DNA of 64,000 bases from Dentipellis sp. KUC8613 (GCA_002286715.1 NSJX01000001.1:2059262-2123261); one strand, 5' to 3'; counted from the stretch's first letter, positions 34,942 through 48,411 are shown. Translations and numbers: made by a program. The notes: generated by a model not told the origin, from the sequence alone.

Positions 34942-37900
34942 ATGTCGAAGCCCTGGCAGCGGTATCCCGACCTCGAGGTCGAGCGCGGGCATCGTGATGC
35001 TCGCGACGACCGCCGCCGTCGCACACGGGTGTCATTCCCCATCATCCTCGCCGCCCTCGGCACCCTACTCCTCGCATGCAGCATCCTCACCAACACCTCT
35101 CTCCTGCGAGCGATCCGGAACACCGGCAGCAGCAGCAGCGCCCAACGCGTCCCGCGCGACGCACCCGCCATCCTCGCGCGCTGCGCCGCGCTGCAGGCCG
35201 CGCCCGGCCCGCCCGCGCGCTTTGCGGAGCGGAAGGCGTCCGACAGGCACGAGCCCGGGACGCGGCCGACGCTGATCCGCAACGCGACGGTGTGGACGGG
35301 CGCGCATGGGGGTGCGGAGGTCATTTATGGGGATGTGTTGCTGGAGAGGGGCGTTGTGAGGGCGCTGGGGTATGTGCCAAGGGAGACGGAGCTCGAGAGT
35401 GTGGATAGAGATGTGGTGGATGCGCAGGGGGCGTGGGTGACGCCGGGATTAGGTGCGGTGTTTCGTTGACGTGCTTTGGTGGTTGGGATGGTATTGATGG
35501 TGAGTTAGTGGATCTACATTCGCATCTGGGGATATACGCGCTGCCCGAGCTGCGAGGTGCGTCTTCGTCTTTAGCGGCCGGCAGCATGCGGTTCCTATAG
35601 CTAAACGTCGATACCGAAAGGCACATTCGAACTGAACTCCCCGAACGGGCCAATCCTGCCCTGGCTCAGGAGCATCGACGCGTTCCACACGCACGACGAG
35701 GCGCTCACGCTCGCCATCGCCGGCGGAGTGACTTCTGTGCAGGTCTTGCCAGGGAGTGCGAATGCCATCGGTGCCGTTTCCTCATTCGTGTGAGGTCGTC
35801 GACAGAATAGTGACGAGGTACCAATTCTGCAGGCGGCCAAGCGTTCATGGTGAAGCCGCGAAAGACCTCCGATGGGTCGCCGACCTCGATGATTATCGAG
35901 CCCCCACACGGGTTGAACGGCTCGGATTTCGACGAAAGCGCTCCTCCGCGCTGGCGACACCTGAAGTACATTGATTTGATCAGTTGTCAGTTCGGCATCC
36001 ACTTATGCTGTCCGACAGGCAATCGTGCGGCGAGAATCTGGACCGGTACGGCACACGCATGGACTCTGCGTGGTCCTTCCGCTCCGCGTACGCCGAAGCG
36101 CAGAAGATCAAGGGTGCGCAGGATGCATATTGCGAGATGGCTCAGGCGGGATTGTGGGGCTCGTTGAGCGGTAAGTTCCCGGAGGACCTGAAGTGGGAGG
36201 CGTTGGTGGATGTTTTGCGCGGGCGCGTGAAGGTGCGTACCTCCCTAGAATGGACATGAGACAGTTGCAAGTTTCTGATATCGGATAGATTTCGAACCAT
36301 TGTTACGAGGCCGTGGATATTGATGCGATAGTGCGAGTATGTGTGTTGCTTCTTGGGAGTGGTTCAGGCGGATGATGTTTGGTCTGCGACGAATAGCTCA
36401 GCAACGAGTTCAAATTCCCGATTGCATCGTTCCACCATGCAGCAGAGGCGTACCTCGTGCCAGATGTCCTGAAGAGAACGTGAGCGCGATGTCACTTGGT
36501 TCAAGATACATCTGGAACTCACGTCTATGCAGCTGGGGAGGAACTCCCGCGGTGGCGCTGTTTGCTAGCACGTACCGGTCAGCAAGAAATACTTTCCAGG
36601 AAGCGACATATTACTCACTCACTGTGTAGAAACAAGCGCGAGTCGTTCCGCGGCTCCGTCTTCGCACCCCGAGTCCTGGCCGACAACAACATTTCTGTCA
36701 TAATGAAGGTACGTCGCCCCTCCACAGCTTTCCTACCTTCTCACCTCATCCTATCAGACCGACCATCCCGCAACCTCCGCGCGCGAACTCCTCTATCAAG
36801 CCCAGCAGGCCTACTACTACGGCCTCCCCGCCGGCCTCGCCCTGGGCTCCCTCACCACCGTCCCCGCACAAGCCGCCGGCCTCGCGCACCGCATCGGGCT
36901 CCTGCGCGAGGGCTACGACGCGGACGTTGTGCTGTGGGACTCGCACCCGCTGCGCCTTGGCGCGACGCCCAAGCGCGTCTGGATCGACGGGACGCTGCAG
37001 ATCCCCGTGCCGCCGCCGGGGGTGCAGTACGACGAGCACGCGGGGGGCGGTGAGGTAGTGGTGGGGCGGGGCAAGGACGAGCCGGAGTGGAGGGAGCTGC
37101 CCGAGGTGCCCGATTGGAAGCGCGAGCGGAGGAGGACGGTCGAGTGGGAGGGGCTGCCGCCGTTGAAGGTGGATTCGACGGAGGAGAGGGTCGTGTTTAG
37201 GAATGTGTCGGAGATGATGGTGAGGGCGGAGGTGGGGGATGTGCTGGAGATGCGCTTTGATACGCGCGCTGCTGCGAAGTTGGGCAGCGTGGATCAGGGG
37301 GTGGTGGTGGTTGAGAAAGGTAAAGTATTGTGCGCCGGGATTGGAGATTCGTGCGCTGCGCCGGCGTTTGAGAAGAGCGGACGAGGAGCCCGGGTCATCG
37401 ATCTGCACGGAGGTGCACTGGCTCCTGCATTGATATCCTTCGGCTCACCTTTGGGTCTGGAGGAAATTCAATACGAATACAGCACCGGCGACGGCCAGCT
37501 GTACGACGCTTTCGCGGGCGCCGTGCCTCCCATTCTCGGAGACGTCGCAGGCGTAGTTCGCGCAGCGGACGCCCTGCAATTCCAGACACGCAATGCACTG
37601 TGAGTCTCACGCACTCTCGAAATTTAGCATACAGCGATTCTGATTATCACGGCGCACCCTCACAGACTCGCCCACCAAGCAGGCGTCACTGTTGCCACCT
37701 CCTTCTCCCATGCCCAATTCGCCGACCGCGTCATTCCAGGCCTCTCCACGACCTTCCGCACTGGTTCTGCGCATGCTCTTTCCCCTGGTGCCATCATCCA
37801 GCCTGTTTCCGCACTGCATTACTCTGTCCACCGCCCTCCTGCCATCAATTTTGTCGGCGCACAGTCCACTGCGAGCCTGAGCACACGCATCGCTGTTCTT

Positions 37901-38656
37901 CGCCGGCTTTTGTTAGGGAAGGAAGACGTCGAGGGACACACAGAGACGGGGCTATGGTTCGGGAGAGCAGCGGAGGGGCCTGTGCCGCTCGTGGTGCACG
38001 TGGACAGCGCGGACCCGATGGCAAGATTGTTGGAGCTGAAGAAGGAAGTGGAAAATAACAGAGGCTCCAGGATGCAGATGGTATTTGCGGGCGCGACAGA
38101 GGCGCATTTGTTGGCGAAGGAGATCGGAGATGCGGGGGTGGGCGTGATCCTGATTCCGTCGAGGCCGGTGCCCATGACTTGGGACGATCGTCGCATGTAG
38201 GCGTTTCCCTCTGTTGGATCTGCCGCGTATACTGACGGGTGTCGCGGGTGTCGACAGTCTCCCAGGACCTCCGCTGACCAACGATACGGCGATCGTCAGG
38301 TTGCTTGAGCATAACGTTCTGGTCGGGTTAGGCGTCACTGAAGCTACGTATGCCACGCATACGCGGTTCGATATCGCTTGGGTACGTCTGCTGCCATTTT
38401 CTCCCAGGCTACGTACTCATGACACGCTGGTTAGGCTGGAATTGACGGCGGAGGGCGCATCACAAAGGAACAAGCAACGGCTATGGCCAGTTTGAACCTG
38501 GAGCGTCTTCTCGGGATTGACTCGCTGCGCGATGCAGACGGAAAGGATGCGTATGAAAGCGACATGGTGGCGTATGAAGGCGGGGGTATATTGGACATGA
38601 GTTCAAAGGTGGTTGCTATTATATCGGGAGGAAGGGGTGAAGTCGACCTGATCTGA
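34942..38656 (+). CDS. membrane-anchored amidohydrolase (metal-dependent hydrolase superfamily)
   Basis: Large amidohydrolase-related protein, a group often labelled carbohydrate esterase family 9 in fungi. It opens MSKPWQRYPDLEVERGHRDA and has one N-terminal membrane anchor (FPIILAALGTLLLACSIL), so an extracytosolic catalytic part is likely. The catalytic region has VDLHSHLGIYALPELR (metal ligands H-x-H), PILPWLRSIDAFHTHDEALT, IAGGVTSVQVLPGSANAI, FMVKPRK, NHCYEAVDIDAIV, ASFHHAAEAYLVPDVL and DADVVLWDSHPLRLGATPKR. A second half (about 37300-38650) again looks like an amidohydrolase-type domain (VIDLHGGALAPALISFGSPL; LAHQAGVTVATSFSHAQF) but lacks an obvious H-x-H pair. Many short introns. The stop is at 38654-38656. 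Substrate not predictable. Confidence 0.83.
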
Positions 38657-38826
38657 TCGCTCTCATGAGTCAGGGTAAAATATGGACCATACAGAGAAAA
38701 GGACATACGCGCGATGCTGGGATTATATATTACGACCGAACACGATATATTCATGCTCCAGATTTCATGCTTTACCAACACCGAGAAGTGCCGCGCCAGT
38801 CCTGATGCCCCAACCTTTATTTGCTA

Positions 38827-39186
38827 TCAGACTGATGCCGAGGCAGCTAAGCAGAAAGCCCGTGAATCTATGTGAATCGTCAGCATCGAGGGCGTGTTTG
38901 ATATGCTCGATACAACGAACCGGAAGAATGCCACACGCGACAGAGATCGCTCCTCTCCTGCAGTACGTGAAGACGAGAATATAGCCCGGAGAACGGCGGG
39001 GGTCACGGGTATGCGACTGTTGGACTGGGCAGCCTGGACTTCGGGCGGGTCTGGAGGGACGGGGATGGATGCGAGCGGGTGGGCGCGAACGGTGCTGGCA
39101 ACTGAAGCTGGCCGCCTATACGACGGCGCATACGTCCCAGGCGTCGGTGTCACGTCTGACGAGTTCGAGCTGTTCGTGGTCGCCAT
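38827..39186 (-). CDS. possible small hypothetical protein
   Basis: An uninterrupted ATG-to-stop frame of 119 codons with plausible composition: MATTNSSNSSDVTPTPGTYA, then a central ASTVRAHPLASIPVPPDPPE, VTPAVLRAIFSSSRTAGEER and a hydrophobic end. No domain recognised. It could instead be the exon of a spliced gene, or chance, since the region is GC-rich. Confidence 0.3.
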   Translation of the reverse strand: MATTNSSNSSDVTPTPGTYAPSYRRPASVASTVRAHPLASIPVPPDPPEVQAAQSNSRIPVTPAVLRAIFSSSRTAGEERSLSRVAFFRFVVSSISNTPSMLTIHIDSRAFCLAASASV

Positions 39187-39423
39187 CGTCGTCGACGTTG
39201 ACGAGCAGACCTGTCACGCACCGTGACCCCGAGCAGTGACCTAATTACAAATTCCTCGTACGCGACGGCCACGTGATTCAGGCCCAGCGCGTCGCGGACA
39301 ACAACCGTCAACACGCCCCGAGCTCCGTTTGACTTGTACCACCACGCCTATACCTCCTTTCTCCGCCCTGGCTCTTCCTCTTTCCAAATTGTGTGCCGTG
39401 GCGCTGCGGATACGAACATACAG

Positions 39424-42400
39424 ATGACATCAATCAGCACTTCTCCAAGAAAAACGGTGCCGTTATCCGGAGGTGATGACTGGGAGGGTCCGTCCAAACC
39501 GAGACAGCCCGGAATTACTCGACGCGTCTTTTACTGCGGGGTAGTGGTGGAAAGCGAGAATGGAAGGGACATTCCACTAGGTTCGCTTTTTGGTTTATGT
39601 CAAATTGCGATTTGTGCATGATTGAGTTTCTATAGATGTCCAGGAACTCATACAATCACTGGGGGATCCTCTGAGCGAATTTGAGGAGCGGGAGTCTCCG
39701 AGCGCAGAAGCTTTGGCGGAGGAACGGGTGAGTGTGACTTATGCGTACTTCTCTTGGCCAGGGTCTCCAGAGTCTGTGCGCAAATATCATGCGAGAAGTG
39801 TGGCATGCTGAGGGACAAGCCGAACCCCAACCTTGTGGATCTGAAATTTAGTCCGATGGTCCTCACAATCGTGTGGTGACTGTGCTTCAGTCCTGTTAAA
39901 CTGACAGCACTTTTTATAGGATACAGAAACCCGTATACAAGACATGACCAACACGTCCGCCGTCCAAGAGTTGATCACCGAACTTGTGATCACCGAGCGC
40001 TCCTACGTCAAACGACTTCATATACTCAAGCAAGACTACGCTGATCCCTTACGCTCCTTTGCACGTAGCAAGGAAACCGCAATTATCCCCGCATACGAGG
40101 CGAAGACACTATTTGGCAACCTCGACGACTTGCTGCCTGTGAACCAGGCTCTACTTGCCGATCTGGAGAAGATGATGCTGCCAGATGGCCCACAGACAGT
40201 GGGGTCGGTAGGAGATGTCGTGCTGCGGCACTTTAAGGAGCGGCGCGGATTCGAACGTTACAAGCAGTACTACTCGAAGCGGGAGGAAGCACAGAGTATC
40301 TTGAAAGACATGACAAGACGATCCTCCAACTTCGCAGGGTTTATTGATGTGAGCATTTCGACACCGGGTACCAATCATTGTCATGCTTATTAGATTGCAG
40401 AGAATCAAATACTCATCTGCTGACACGAAGAATCGCGTCGGTCTTAGCGAACTACTCATGGACCCTGTTCAACGCATTCCTCGCTACACCCTCCTGTTCC
40501 GCACGATGATCAAGCGCATGGCGCCGGGTGACACACAGCGCGCCAAACTCATCGAGGCTAACGAGATTGCAAGCAAGATCGCACAGGCCGACGTGGATGA
40601 CGAAACGAAACGGGCAACCATCCTGAACTACATCGGCACGAGCGTCGAGGACTTCCCAGTCAACTTAATCTCGAATTCCCGACAGTTCATTGACTGCATC
40701 GACGTGCAGGACGTGATCGCAGAGACACCACTATCGCCGCTCGAAACGCTGCACTGCACGCTGTTTCTGTTTGACGATAAGCTAATGCTCGTGAAGCGCC
40801 CCGGGAACGGGGAGAAAACCGGGCGGAGTTTATCTGGTGTTGATCAGGCAGACAAGGTGAACAAAAGCGGGAAGCTCCTACCGTCTGCGTTGAAGAAGAG
40901 CGGCTTGAGTTGCAAAGGTGTATTCGACGTCTCCGACGTCGTAGCTACCGATGTCGGGGGTTGTGGTAAGTTCCCTCATCAACAATATCGATCGAGCTGA
41001 CGGGATGGTGGCCAGATTTTCACTTGTATTTGGAGGTCCCACCACAAGATCAGACCGACCGATGGTCTGGCCGTCCATTCCGTGCCTTGTCTGTAGTATT
41101 CCCTCCTGCGCCTGTAGGCCTTAATCCTGTCCGCTCAGAGACGGAAAAGAAGCGCTTCTTGGAAAAGCTGTGGCATGTGCAGGCCAAGTACCGAACAAGA
41201 ACCGGCAACTCTATAGCCCTTCGCGCGGAAGAGCGGGAGGTAGAATCGAAAGGCGGACGGGTCACGTTTGCGCGGACATACTATAACCTCTACCAACGAA
41301 CTGCGTTTTTGCGAGAAACAAAGAAGGTAGAAATGATTACCCTCTTTGCGGTGCTCCGACTGATTCGCTGCTGCAGACCAAGGTTGTGGTCCACATCGAC
41401 CCACTAGGCTCGTCAGATCCCATTCCCTTCGGCATAAATGCGCCACCGTATGTCTCAATACGCCTGCAGCCCATGGCAGGCGATCTGTCGCGCTACAGCG
41501 TGACCTCTAGCGACCCCAATGACGAAGGCGAAGAAGACATTGTCCAAACGCTTCGGGTTCCCGACCGGATTGTACATACCAGTGGGTATTTTTTGTTCTC
41601 ACAATTCTAACAAGTTCCTGACATCCCATCATTGCGGCATAGTCCACCAGTATGGTCTCTTCAAATTCGGCACAGGCAAGCACTCCATACCCTCGACTCC
41701 CACGGCCTCGACGCGCTCGCGCGCCGCCATCTTCGGGCTCGACGTGATCTCGCGGAACCTCTTCGGCGCGCTGCCCGGCTCGTCGAAGGGCGACCTGTTC
41801 GGGGGCTCGATCAGCGGGCACCGCCGCACGAAGTCGTTCGTATCCCGCTCGTCGACGTACACGACCTCCGAGGGGAGTCTCATGCGGTTCTCGCACAGTT
41901 CCAAGTCGACCGTGACCGCGGCGACGAGCCTGTCGTCGAGCATGGACGAGGACTCGCTCGCGGGCAGCCGCTCGTCGTCGCGCTCGCGCAAGCTGCTGAA
42001 GAGGCGCAGCAAGTCGCCCATGAGCGCGGAGAGCTCGCCGCGGCGCGCGCGCTCGCAGCCGCAGTCGCGCGAGGTGTCGAGAGAGAGGGTGTCTGGGTAC
42101 GCGAGCTCGGGCCGGGAGGACGACGAGGATACGGTGACGATGCCGCAGCCGGTGGAGGATATGGACGAGTCCGAGTGGGATCTCACGAGGCGGCTCGAGC
42201 TCGCGCGGCAGAACAGTCAGAATCAGCATGGGGGACCGCCGCTCACGCCGTCATGGGAGGAGCCGGTGGAGGAGACAATCTACGAAGGTAAGCGCATTGC
42301 TCTTTGGCACAAAGGCTTTGGATTCTGACTATCGCCTTTGTAGAGGAGCCACCACAAGGCATCCGCCCCTCCTCCCGCGCCTCGCGCACAACACGCCCCA

Positions 42401-44340
42401 CCACGCCCGTCACCCGCCCGCAATCCACAGCGCCCACCGAGCCCGAGCGGCCCACGCGCCCGCACTCCGCCCTCTCGCACCGCTCCTCCACCTCCACCAC
42501 GACACCCCACCCGCACCCGCGCGGGCCGCGCTCGCCCTCCCCCCTGCCCCCCTCGCCCACCGCAGATTCGCCGTTCCGCAGCTCGGACGAAATTGAGGCC
42601 GCGCTCGAGAACATGGGCCAGCTGCCCACAACACCCCAGCGCACGGCGTCGCCGCTGCCGCGGAGCAGGCGCCAGCCGTTCGAGCCGGCGGAGAACATGG
42701 TCGTGACGCCGAAGATGGCGGGCGCGCTGCCAAGGCTGGCGATGGGCAAGGTCGAGCCGCTGTCGATCAAGAAGGCGTCGACGTCGCCGACGAAGATGTC
42801 GCCCACGAAGAGCGTGGTGGAGACTACGCCGTTGCGGACCTCGGTGGAGAGTGCGTCGGTGCGGGCCTCGGTGGAGACTGTGTCGGTGCGCGGGGCTGTG
42901 GAGAGTGCGTCCGTGCGCGGGTCGGTGGAGACCGCGTCTGCGCGCGGGTCGGGGCTCGCTCAGACGCGGGTGAGCAAGGTAACAGCAGCATCAGCGTCGA
43001 CGTCAACATCGGCGCCGTCGCCCGCGGAGTCGTCGGGGGGCGGGGACACAATGAACAGGCTCATCCGCAAAGCAGAAGCAACGAAGGTCGACGTACGTGC
43101 CGCCCACCCATGTCTCATTGAACTTCTATTGACGTCGTATGCGCGCAGATCAACTCCTCGCGCAAGGCCGTCAAGCGCATCCGGATGGACGCGGAGAAGC
43201 TGCAGGCAAGCCTCAAGAAGCTGGGCGAGGACGCGCCGCCGCGGCGCCCGCAGACGCCCCTGCGCGGCGTCGTGCGCACGCCGCAGAGCACGCAGTACAA
43301 GGTGCGCCCCATCCCATCTCCCACCTCCCTCCCCACCTCCCCCCTCTCCTTGCTCACAATGCCTTCGCCCTTCACCAGACGCGCGACGCGCAAGAGCGCA
43401 TGGAAGAGCTGCACCAGGTCATCCAGCGGCGCGAGGGCGGGGGTGTGCTCGGGCGCACGCACTCCATATCCCAATTCGACTCTCCCCTGAGCCCCCGCAC
43501 GCCGCCGCCGCCGCCGTCCGCCGCGCGCGCAGAGGCGGAGGAGCTGGCGCGGCAGATCGACGACGCGGCGGGGCGCGCGGACGGCGTGCTGCGGGGTGCG
43601 CTGGAGCACCATGACGCGCTGGGGCTCGACCTCGAGCGGCTCGCGGCGGATCTGGCCGAGGTGCGTCCTGTTTGCCCCTCCTGATTGGTGGTGAGGAGTG
43701 AATGAGTGCTGATGCTGGTGCGTGGGATGCAGAAGGCGGCGCTGCTGGAGAAGGCGCGTGCGGAGCTGCAGAATGCGCGGCGGCAGTGCGATCTCGTGAA
43801 GGACCTGCTCGCGGACACGACGGCGGAGAAGGAGATCATGTATGAGGTGCGTGCGGGCGTGCGGGCCGTTGCTTCTTTGTTTCCCTTTCTACTTTTCTTG
43901 CTGGTGGCTGACTGGACTGGGGCTGGATGGATGGACGCAGGCGTTCAACGAGGAGCTCGACAAGATGTACACGGAGGCGCAGCTGCCGGACGAGGAGGCG
44001 TGGACCGCGATGACGCGCGATCTGCGGCAGGCGAAGGCGGACCGCAATGCGTACCGGCAGGAGAACTCGTGCGTGCCGTCTCTTTCCCACTCTGCCCAAT
44101 TCACCTTTCACCTCCCTGCTCTTCCTCGTTTCGCGCGTGCTGATAAGCTGCCCCCCCGCACAACACACAGGCACCTCAAGCGGCGCCTCGCGCAGACGGA
44201 GATGGAGAAAGAAGAGTGCGTGTGCTTTCCACGTGCGCGACCCGGGCTGACTGACTGAATGAATGCGGGTTTGGTTGTGGTTTTGGGTTTCCTGGAATAG
44301 ATGGGGCGCGCTGCTGCGCGAGCACGGGCTCATACCGTAA
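39424..44340 (+). CDS. Rho guanine-nucleotide exchange factor (DH domain, PH-like region, C-terminal coiled coil)
   Basis: Activator of a Rho/Cdc42-type GTPase. It starts MTSISTSPRKTVPLSGGDDW. The DH domain begins about residue 94 (VQELITELVITERSYVKRLH) and includes IKYSSADTKNRVGLSELLMD and PVQRIPRYTLLFRTMIKRM, the conserved CR3 helix. A PH-like region follows (LETLHCTLFLFDDKLMLVKR; KKRFLEKLWHVQAKYRTRTG). The middle is Ser/Arg/Pro-rich and disordered, with a short tandem repeat at 42832-42960. The end is predicted coiled coil in several small exons (INSSRKAVKRIRMDAEKLQA; EEELARQIDDAAG-type; KAALLEKARAELQNARRQCD; AFNEELDKMYTEAQLPDEEA; HLKRRLAQTEMEKEE; GALLREHGLIP). The stop is at 44338-44340. 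Roughly 1100-1200 residues. Confidence 0.87.
42832..42960 (+). repeat. tandem repeat inside the first RhoGEF gene
   Basis: Degenerate 24-30 bp units encode about five variants of S-V-E-(S/T)-(A/V)-S-V-R-(A/G), in frame, within the disordered linker. Confidence 0.7.
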
Positions 44341-45164
44341 CATCCGAAGAACCGTGTTCTGCCCTGGCCCTGGCCCTGGCGGCGTCTTTCGCTTTCCCCT
44401 TTCTGCATCTTGCCCTTCTTGCCCATGCTTCCCCCATTGACACTCACCACGCATCACGCACCACATCACTCACCACGCACCACGCACCACGCACCACGCA
44501 TCTCACACCATACCATCATCTCATGCATGTCGACTCCCTTCTTTCAATTGGCCATGGGCGCTGTGTACATATACGTATGGGTACGCATATGTAGCCATCT
44601 ATCATCTATCTTCTATCTCCATATAATTTCTCGGATCTGTTCGCATTTTGCCCATGCATACATTCAAGATCCTTGTTCTTCTCGTCGAGCGGGTACGTGC
44701 ACTGGCAAATATAGCGCCTGGACCGGGGATGGCCCGGGGTTCCTTACGCTTATATTTAGACTTTGCTCGTTGGCCTGTTCTCCAATGAGATGGTACTCGC
44801 ACCGATGGCCCGACGTGAACGCGTGCTTCTGACCTGCAGAGTGTGGTCACGGATGGTAAAGGACAAATGGGCCCAAGCTCGAGGAATCCGAGCGGACAGA
44901 TGTGCACGCTTGACCCTGGACCTCCGGATCCTGGATCCGGACCAGGTGCCGTGCCCATGCATTATACGTGGCGAGGACATGACTTGTACTGATGCCGGCA
45001 TCCAGGGACCGCGATGTACAGCGCCAGCAGCGCAGATGGGATACATGGCGACAGTACTTATTACTTCGTACTGGCAAAGAGCGTCAAAACGCTGCTGTTC
45101 AATTTTCAAGCGATAGCAACAACAAAAGCACAAAAGCACAAAAACGCCGTGAGATGAAGGCCAT
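44341..45164. other. intergenic downstream of the first RhoGEF, with short tandem repeats
   Basis: Includes a CACGCACCA-type tandem array at about 44441-44510. No gene recognised. Confidence 0.55.
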
Positions 45165-45256
45165 GTCCTTGCCAGGATTCGAGCCTGGGTTACCACGGAA
45201 TTGCGCGCCGAAGCCAGGGCCACAACGTGGTGATCTAACCACTAATCTACAAAGAC
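45165..45256 (-). tRNA. tRNA-His (GTG), 21-nt intron
   Basis: Acceptor arms GTCTTTG/CAAGGAC pair over 7 bp. The D arm is GATTAGTGGTTAGATC, the anticodon stem CCACG/CGTGG and the loop begins TTGTGG, so the anticodon is GTG. The intron at about 45199-45219 follows the base 3' of the anticodon, the usual nuclear position. T arm CCAGG-CTCGAAT-CCTGG. A T5 run (45140-45144 on the complement) follows as a Pol III terminator. Confidence 0.9.
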
Positions 45257-45531
45257 ATGTTCTGATGTGCGGCGGTTGAGCCAAGAGCAACCTGTACATG
45301 AACATGTCCACACTAGCTAGCTATAGCAAGGTGAGGACAGCAGATGGACGTTTGAACCTGGACACAGGATATGGACATGCCGCATGCGAGAGTTGTAAGA
45401 AAAGAATTCCAGCACTCAAGATCCTATAAAGATGCTCTTGATGTACGAGCGAGACAGGTACTGCAAGTAATAAATGGATTTTGAGTATCGCGGAAGGAAT
45501 AACCAAAAGGTTGCACCGAATTCACACTGAT
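45257..45531. other. spacer between two tRNA-His genes
   Basis: 275 bases without coding signal. It includes the T4 run that follows the second tRNA (45505-45508, complement). Confidence 0.5.
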
Positions 45532-45626
45532 GTCCTTGCCAGGATTCGAGCCTGGGTTACCACGGGATTGCAGACTGCCGAGGCAGTGGCCACAACGTGG
45601 TGATCTAACCACTAATCTACAAAGAC
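45532..45626 (-). tRNA. tRNA-His (GTG), 24-nt intron
   Basis: The mature part matches the gene at 45165-45256 almost base for base. It differs mainly in the intron (about 45566-45589), which can form its own small hairpin (CTGCC/GGCAG). All four stems pair. Confidence 0.9.
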
Positions 45627-48411
45627 GACGTTGTGTGTCCCAGTTTTACGTTATAGAACCAGATATGCCCGTTGGCGAAGGTTCGACGCGGAGTATGTGG
45701 CCGCTGCTGCGCCTGCAGGTCTTGCCAGATGCCTCCACGTACGAGTACTATTCACCAGCTAGCAATGCCTCCATGCACTAATGCATAATGCACCACACTC
45801 ACGCAACGCAACGCCTTCCCCGGCCCGTCCATCGTCCAGCGCACACCATGACCATGACCACGAACCCTTACGAGACAGAAACACGGAGAGGATCACATTG
45901 CGCTGCAGGCACCCGCACCCGCACGCTAGCACCTCCGACTCCTAAATCCCACACACTAGCAGCTACGTACCGCGGCAGACTCGGACTCGCGGGTGTCAAC
46001 GTTGTTACCCGTTCCCGCCTCCCTGCTACGTAGACCGTGCTACGGGGTACAGTTGCAGCGAGTGCCGACTCCGGACGTTCGGACGTCCGCGTGTCCGTCT
46101 ATCCGTGCTAGCACGAGTCGTGGCTATGGTACGCCCGCGCCTCCTATCTATCCCCCCAGTGCACCGTTGTGGTGTTAACACATGCAGGTACCATGCGCGC
46201 AGCCTCTACTCCTATCTGATACAAGGACGCGTACTTGCGAACTAGAATAATATCAGCCTCAGCCAGAGCCTACACACCCGCGCGCACGATTATATGTGTG
46301 TGCACACGCGTGCGGACACCAACGCCAACGCCAGCATAAACGTTAACGATCGCCCGCTGATACCCCGCGCCCGCCGCATCGGGCGACAGCAAGACTTGCG
46401 TTCGGAAGTCCGAGCGACGTGGTGGCGTGGCTTCTCTTGCCAGCTGTCAAGTTCAAGTGCGTATATAGATACGGACAGCTGCGCGTGGATCGTGCTCGGA
46501 AGCTGCCGTTAACATTTGAGGAGAAGCTGGTGCCGTTTTGGGCGTTGGTACTTGGGCCTTAGGGTAAGTGCGAAGCTTCGACGGACCGGGACCGCGCGCG
46601 CGGACGGGGTTGACGGTGTCGCTTGACACAGGCACGGCGTAAGCGGGATGTCTGTCGGGCTGTTAGCTGTTAGCTGAAACACCAGGCTGCCAGCACTGCG
46701 TAATGGCGATCCGGGAGTAAAAGTGAGTATTTACGCGTACGCTTCGCTTCCCCGCCAGAACTTGAAGAAGTACTTACATGTAACTGGCGTTGGAGCTTTA
46801 GCTTCAGCTGCTGTCGGTGTCATGCCGGTATCTCCTCGACTCGCAGCTTCAGTTTCAGTATGACTGGAGGCTACAGCAACATGGAAGAGAAGGCCACCAT
46901 CGTGGACGTCGACCCTGGCGCACGCACGTGTGCATGGCAGACAGCGCTAGCCTGCAGACGTCGTCATTCTGGATGCTGCTCGTCGGCGCGTGGCTTCTCT
47001 TCCACCTGCATCTGGATGTAGGGTCGCCGGATTGGGGAGGCGGGCTGGGTGCGTGGTGAGCTAGAATATTCGTGTTGACTACGCCTGCCGGAAACGGTGC
47101 GTCGGGTGCCGTTTTCAGCGGTGCTGCGCGGTGAGCTGGTGACTCTTCGTTCTTCGCTGCAACGGGTTGCCCCGACTGCGTACACGTGTCTTCGCTTTTG
47201 CTTTCGAAGGCAGCTCTTGCTCCAATTGCTTGGCCTTCGACTTGCTTGGAATTCCGAAACGAGTACATACTTGCCGGCGGCGTCCCCGTGGAGCTCGAGT
47301 CCTTCCGTCTTCTTTGACTCAGACTTGGCACTGGAGTTGGAGTCGAAGGCAGAGTTTTAATAATAATTTACATGCGACTCGGTGCGTCCGTTCTGTTGCC
47401 CAATCGAACGTCTGCCCTATAATGAATTTTATTCGATATCCAAGTCGGGCGCGGTATGCCGTATATGCTGGTACTTACGACACTAGTGCTGCGGCATTAC
47501 GACAAAGCTCGACACAAAAAGCGTGTTGGGATCCCGCTTTGGGTCTGCGTACACTTCTGTCGACCAGGGTCCTACTACTACACCGTGCGCGTGAGCTTTC
47601 ATGGCACGTTCTGCGCGCGACGGTCGACGTTCGACGTTCCGTACTCCGCGGGGATACCGGGTGCGCGGGTGTGCAGTCTTTGAAGACGTCGGCACACCTT
47701 CGACTTCCAGTCTGTACGCGAGTCTTCGAGCCGCACCGGCTACCCATCGACCGAAAGGCCGCACGCAGGCTCTAAATATTGGAAGACGGGGGCAGCGTCG
47801 CAACGTGCGACGTGCGATCTACCGCCCAGCCGCAGTGTGTCGCTTCCCACCCAATCTGACACCTCGCACACCCACGAACTCATCTCCGACTCCTCACAAG
47901 CTCAAGAAAGCAAATCCTCTTCCACACGCAGCGTCGAACAATGAAGCGTTACGGCAATGCGCGTCCTTCTGCGTTTTGGAAAAGTCAGGAGGACAGGACG
48001 AGGACGTCGACGTGGACAAGACAGCTTCCTTGCCCCGGCGTGGCCAGCTGGACGCCGCGCTGCGTGCTTGGCCTGGTAAGCGGTGTGCGATATGCGATAT
48101 GCGGTGGGCAGTGTGGCATGTGGCATATCCTCTGCGTTACGGTGCACACGGGTGTCGAGTGCGGGCGTAGATGTCGAGGATGCATGGAACCAGGACTCGT
48201 GGTTTCAGGTAGGAATAGCGGAATTGCCTTCCGACGAGCTCGAGCTTTAGGTGCGGACGTACGCCACGGCTACTCGTACGTGGTAATGGACATGGTTGGT
48301 GCAATTCAAATTCGAATTCCAGCCTGACTTCGGTCTTCCATACTCACAGCGGTGGCTGGCGACTCGCGTGCGGTGTACATGTCACGGTCGTCCTCGACGC
48401 CGCTGCGTCCG

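Noticed and set aside
34897..34942. Upstream start for the amidohydrolase at 34897
   Set aside because: The codon there is TTG; the first ATG of the frame is at 34942 in a good context.
36746..37408. 220-codon minus-strand frame
   Set aside because: His/Pro-rich antisense of a conserved amidohydrolase exon.
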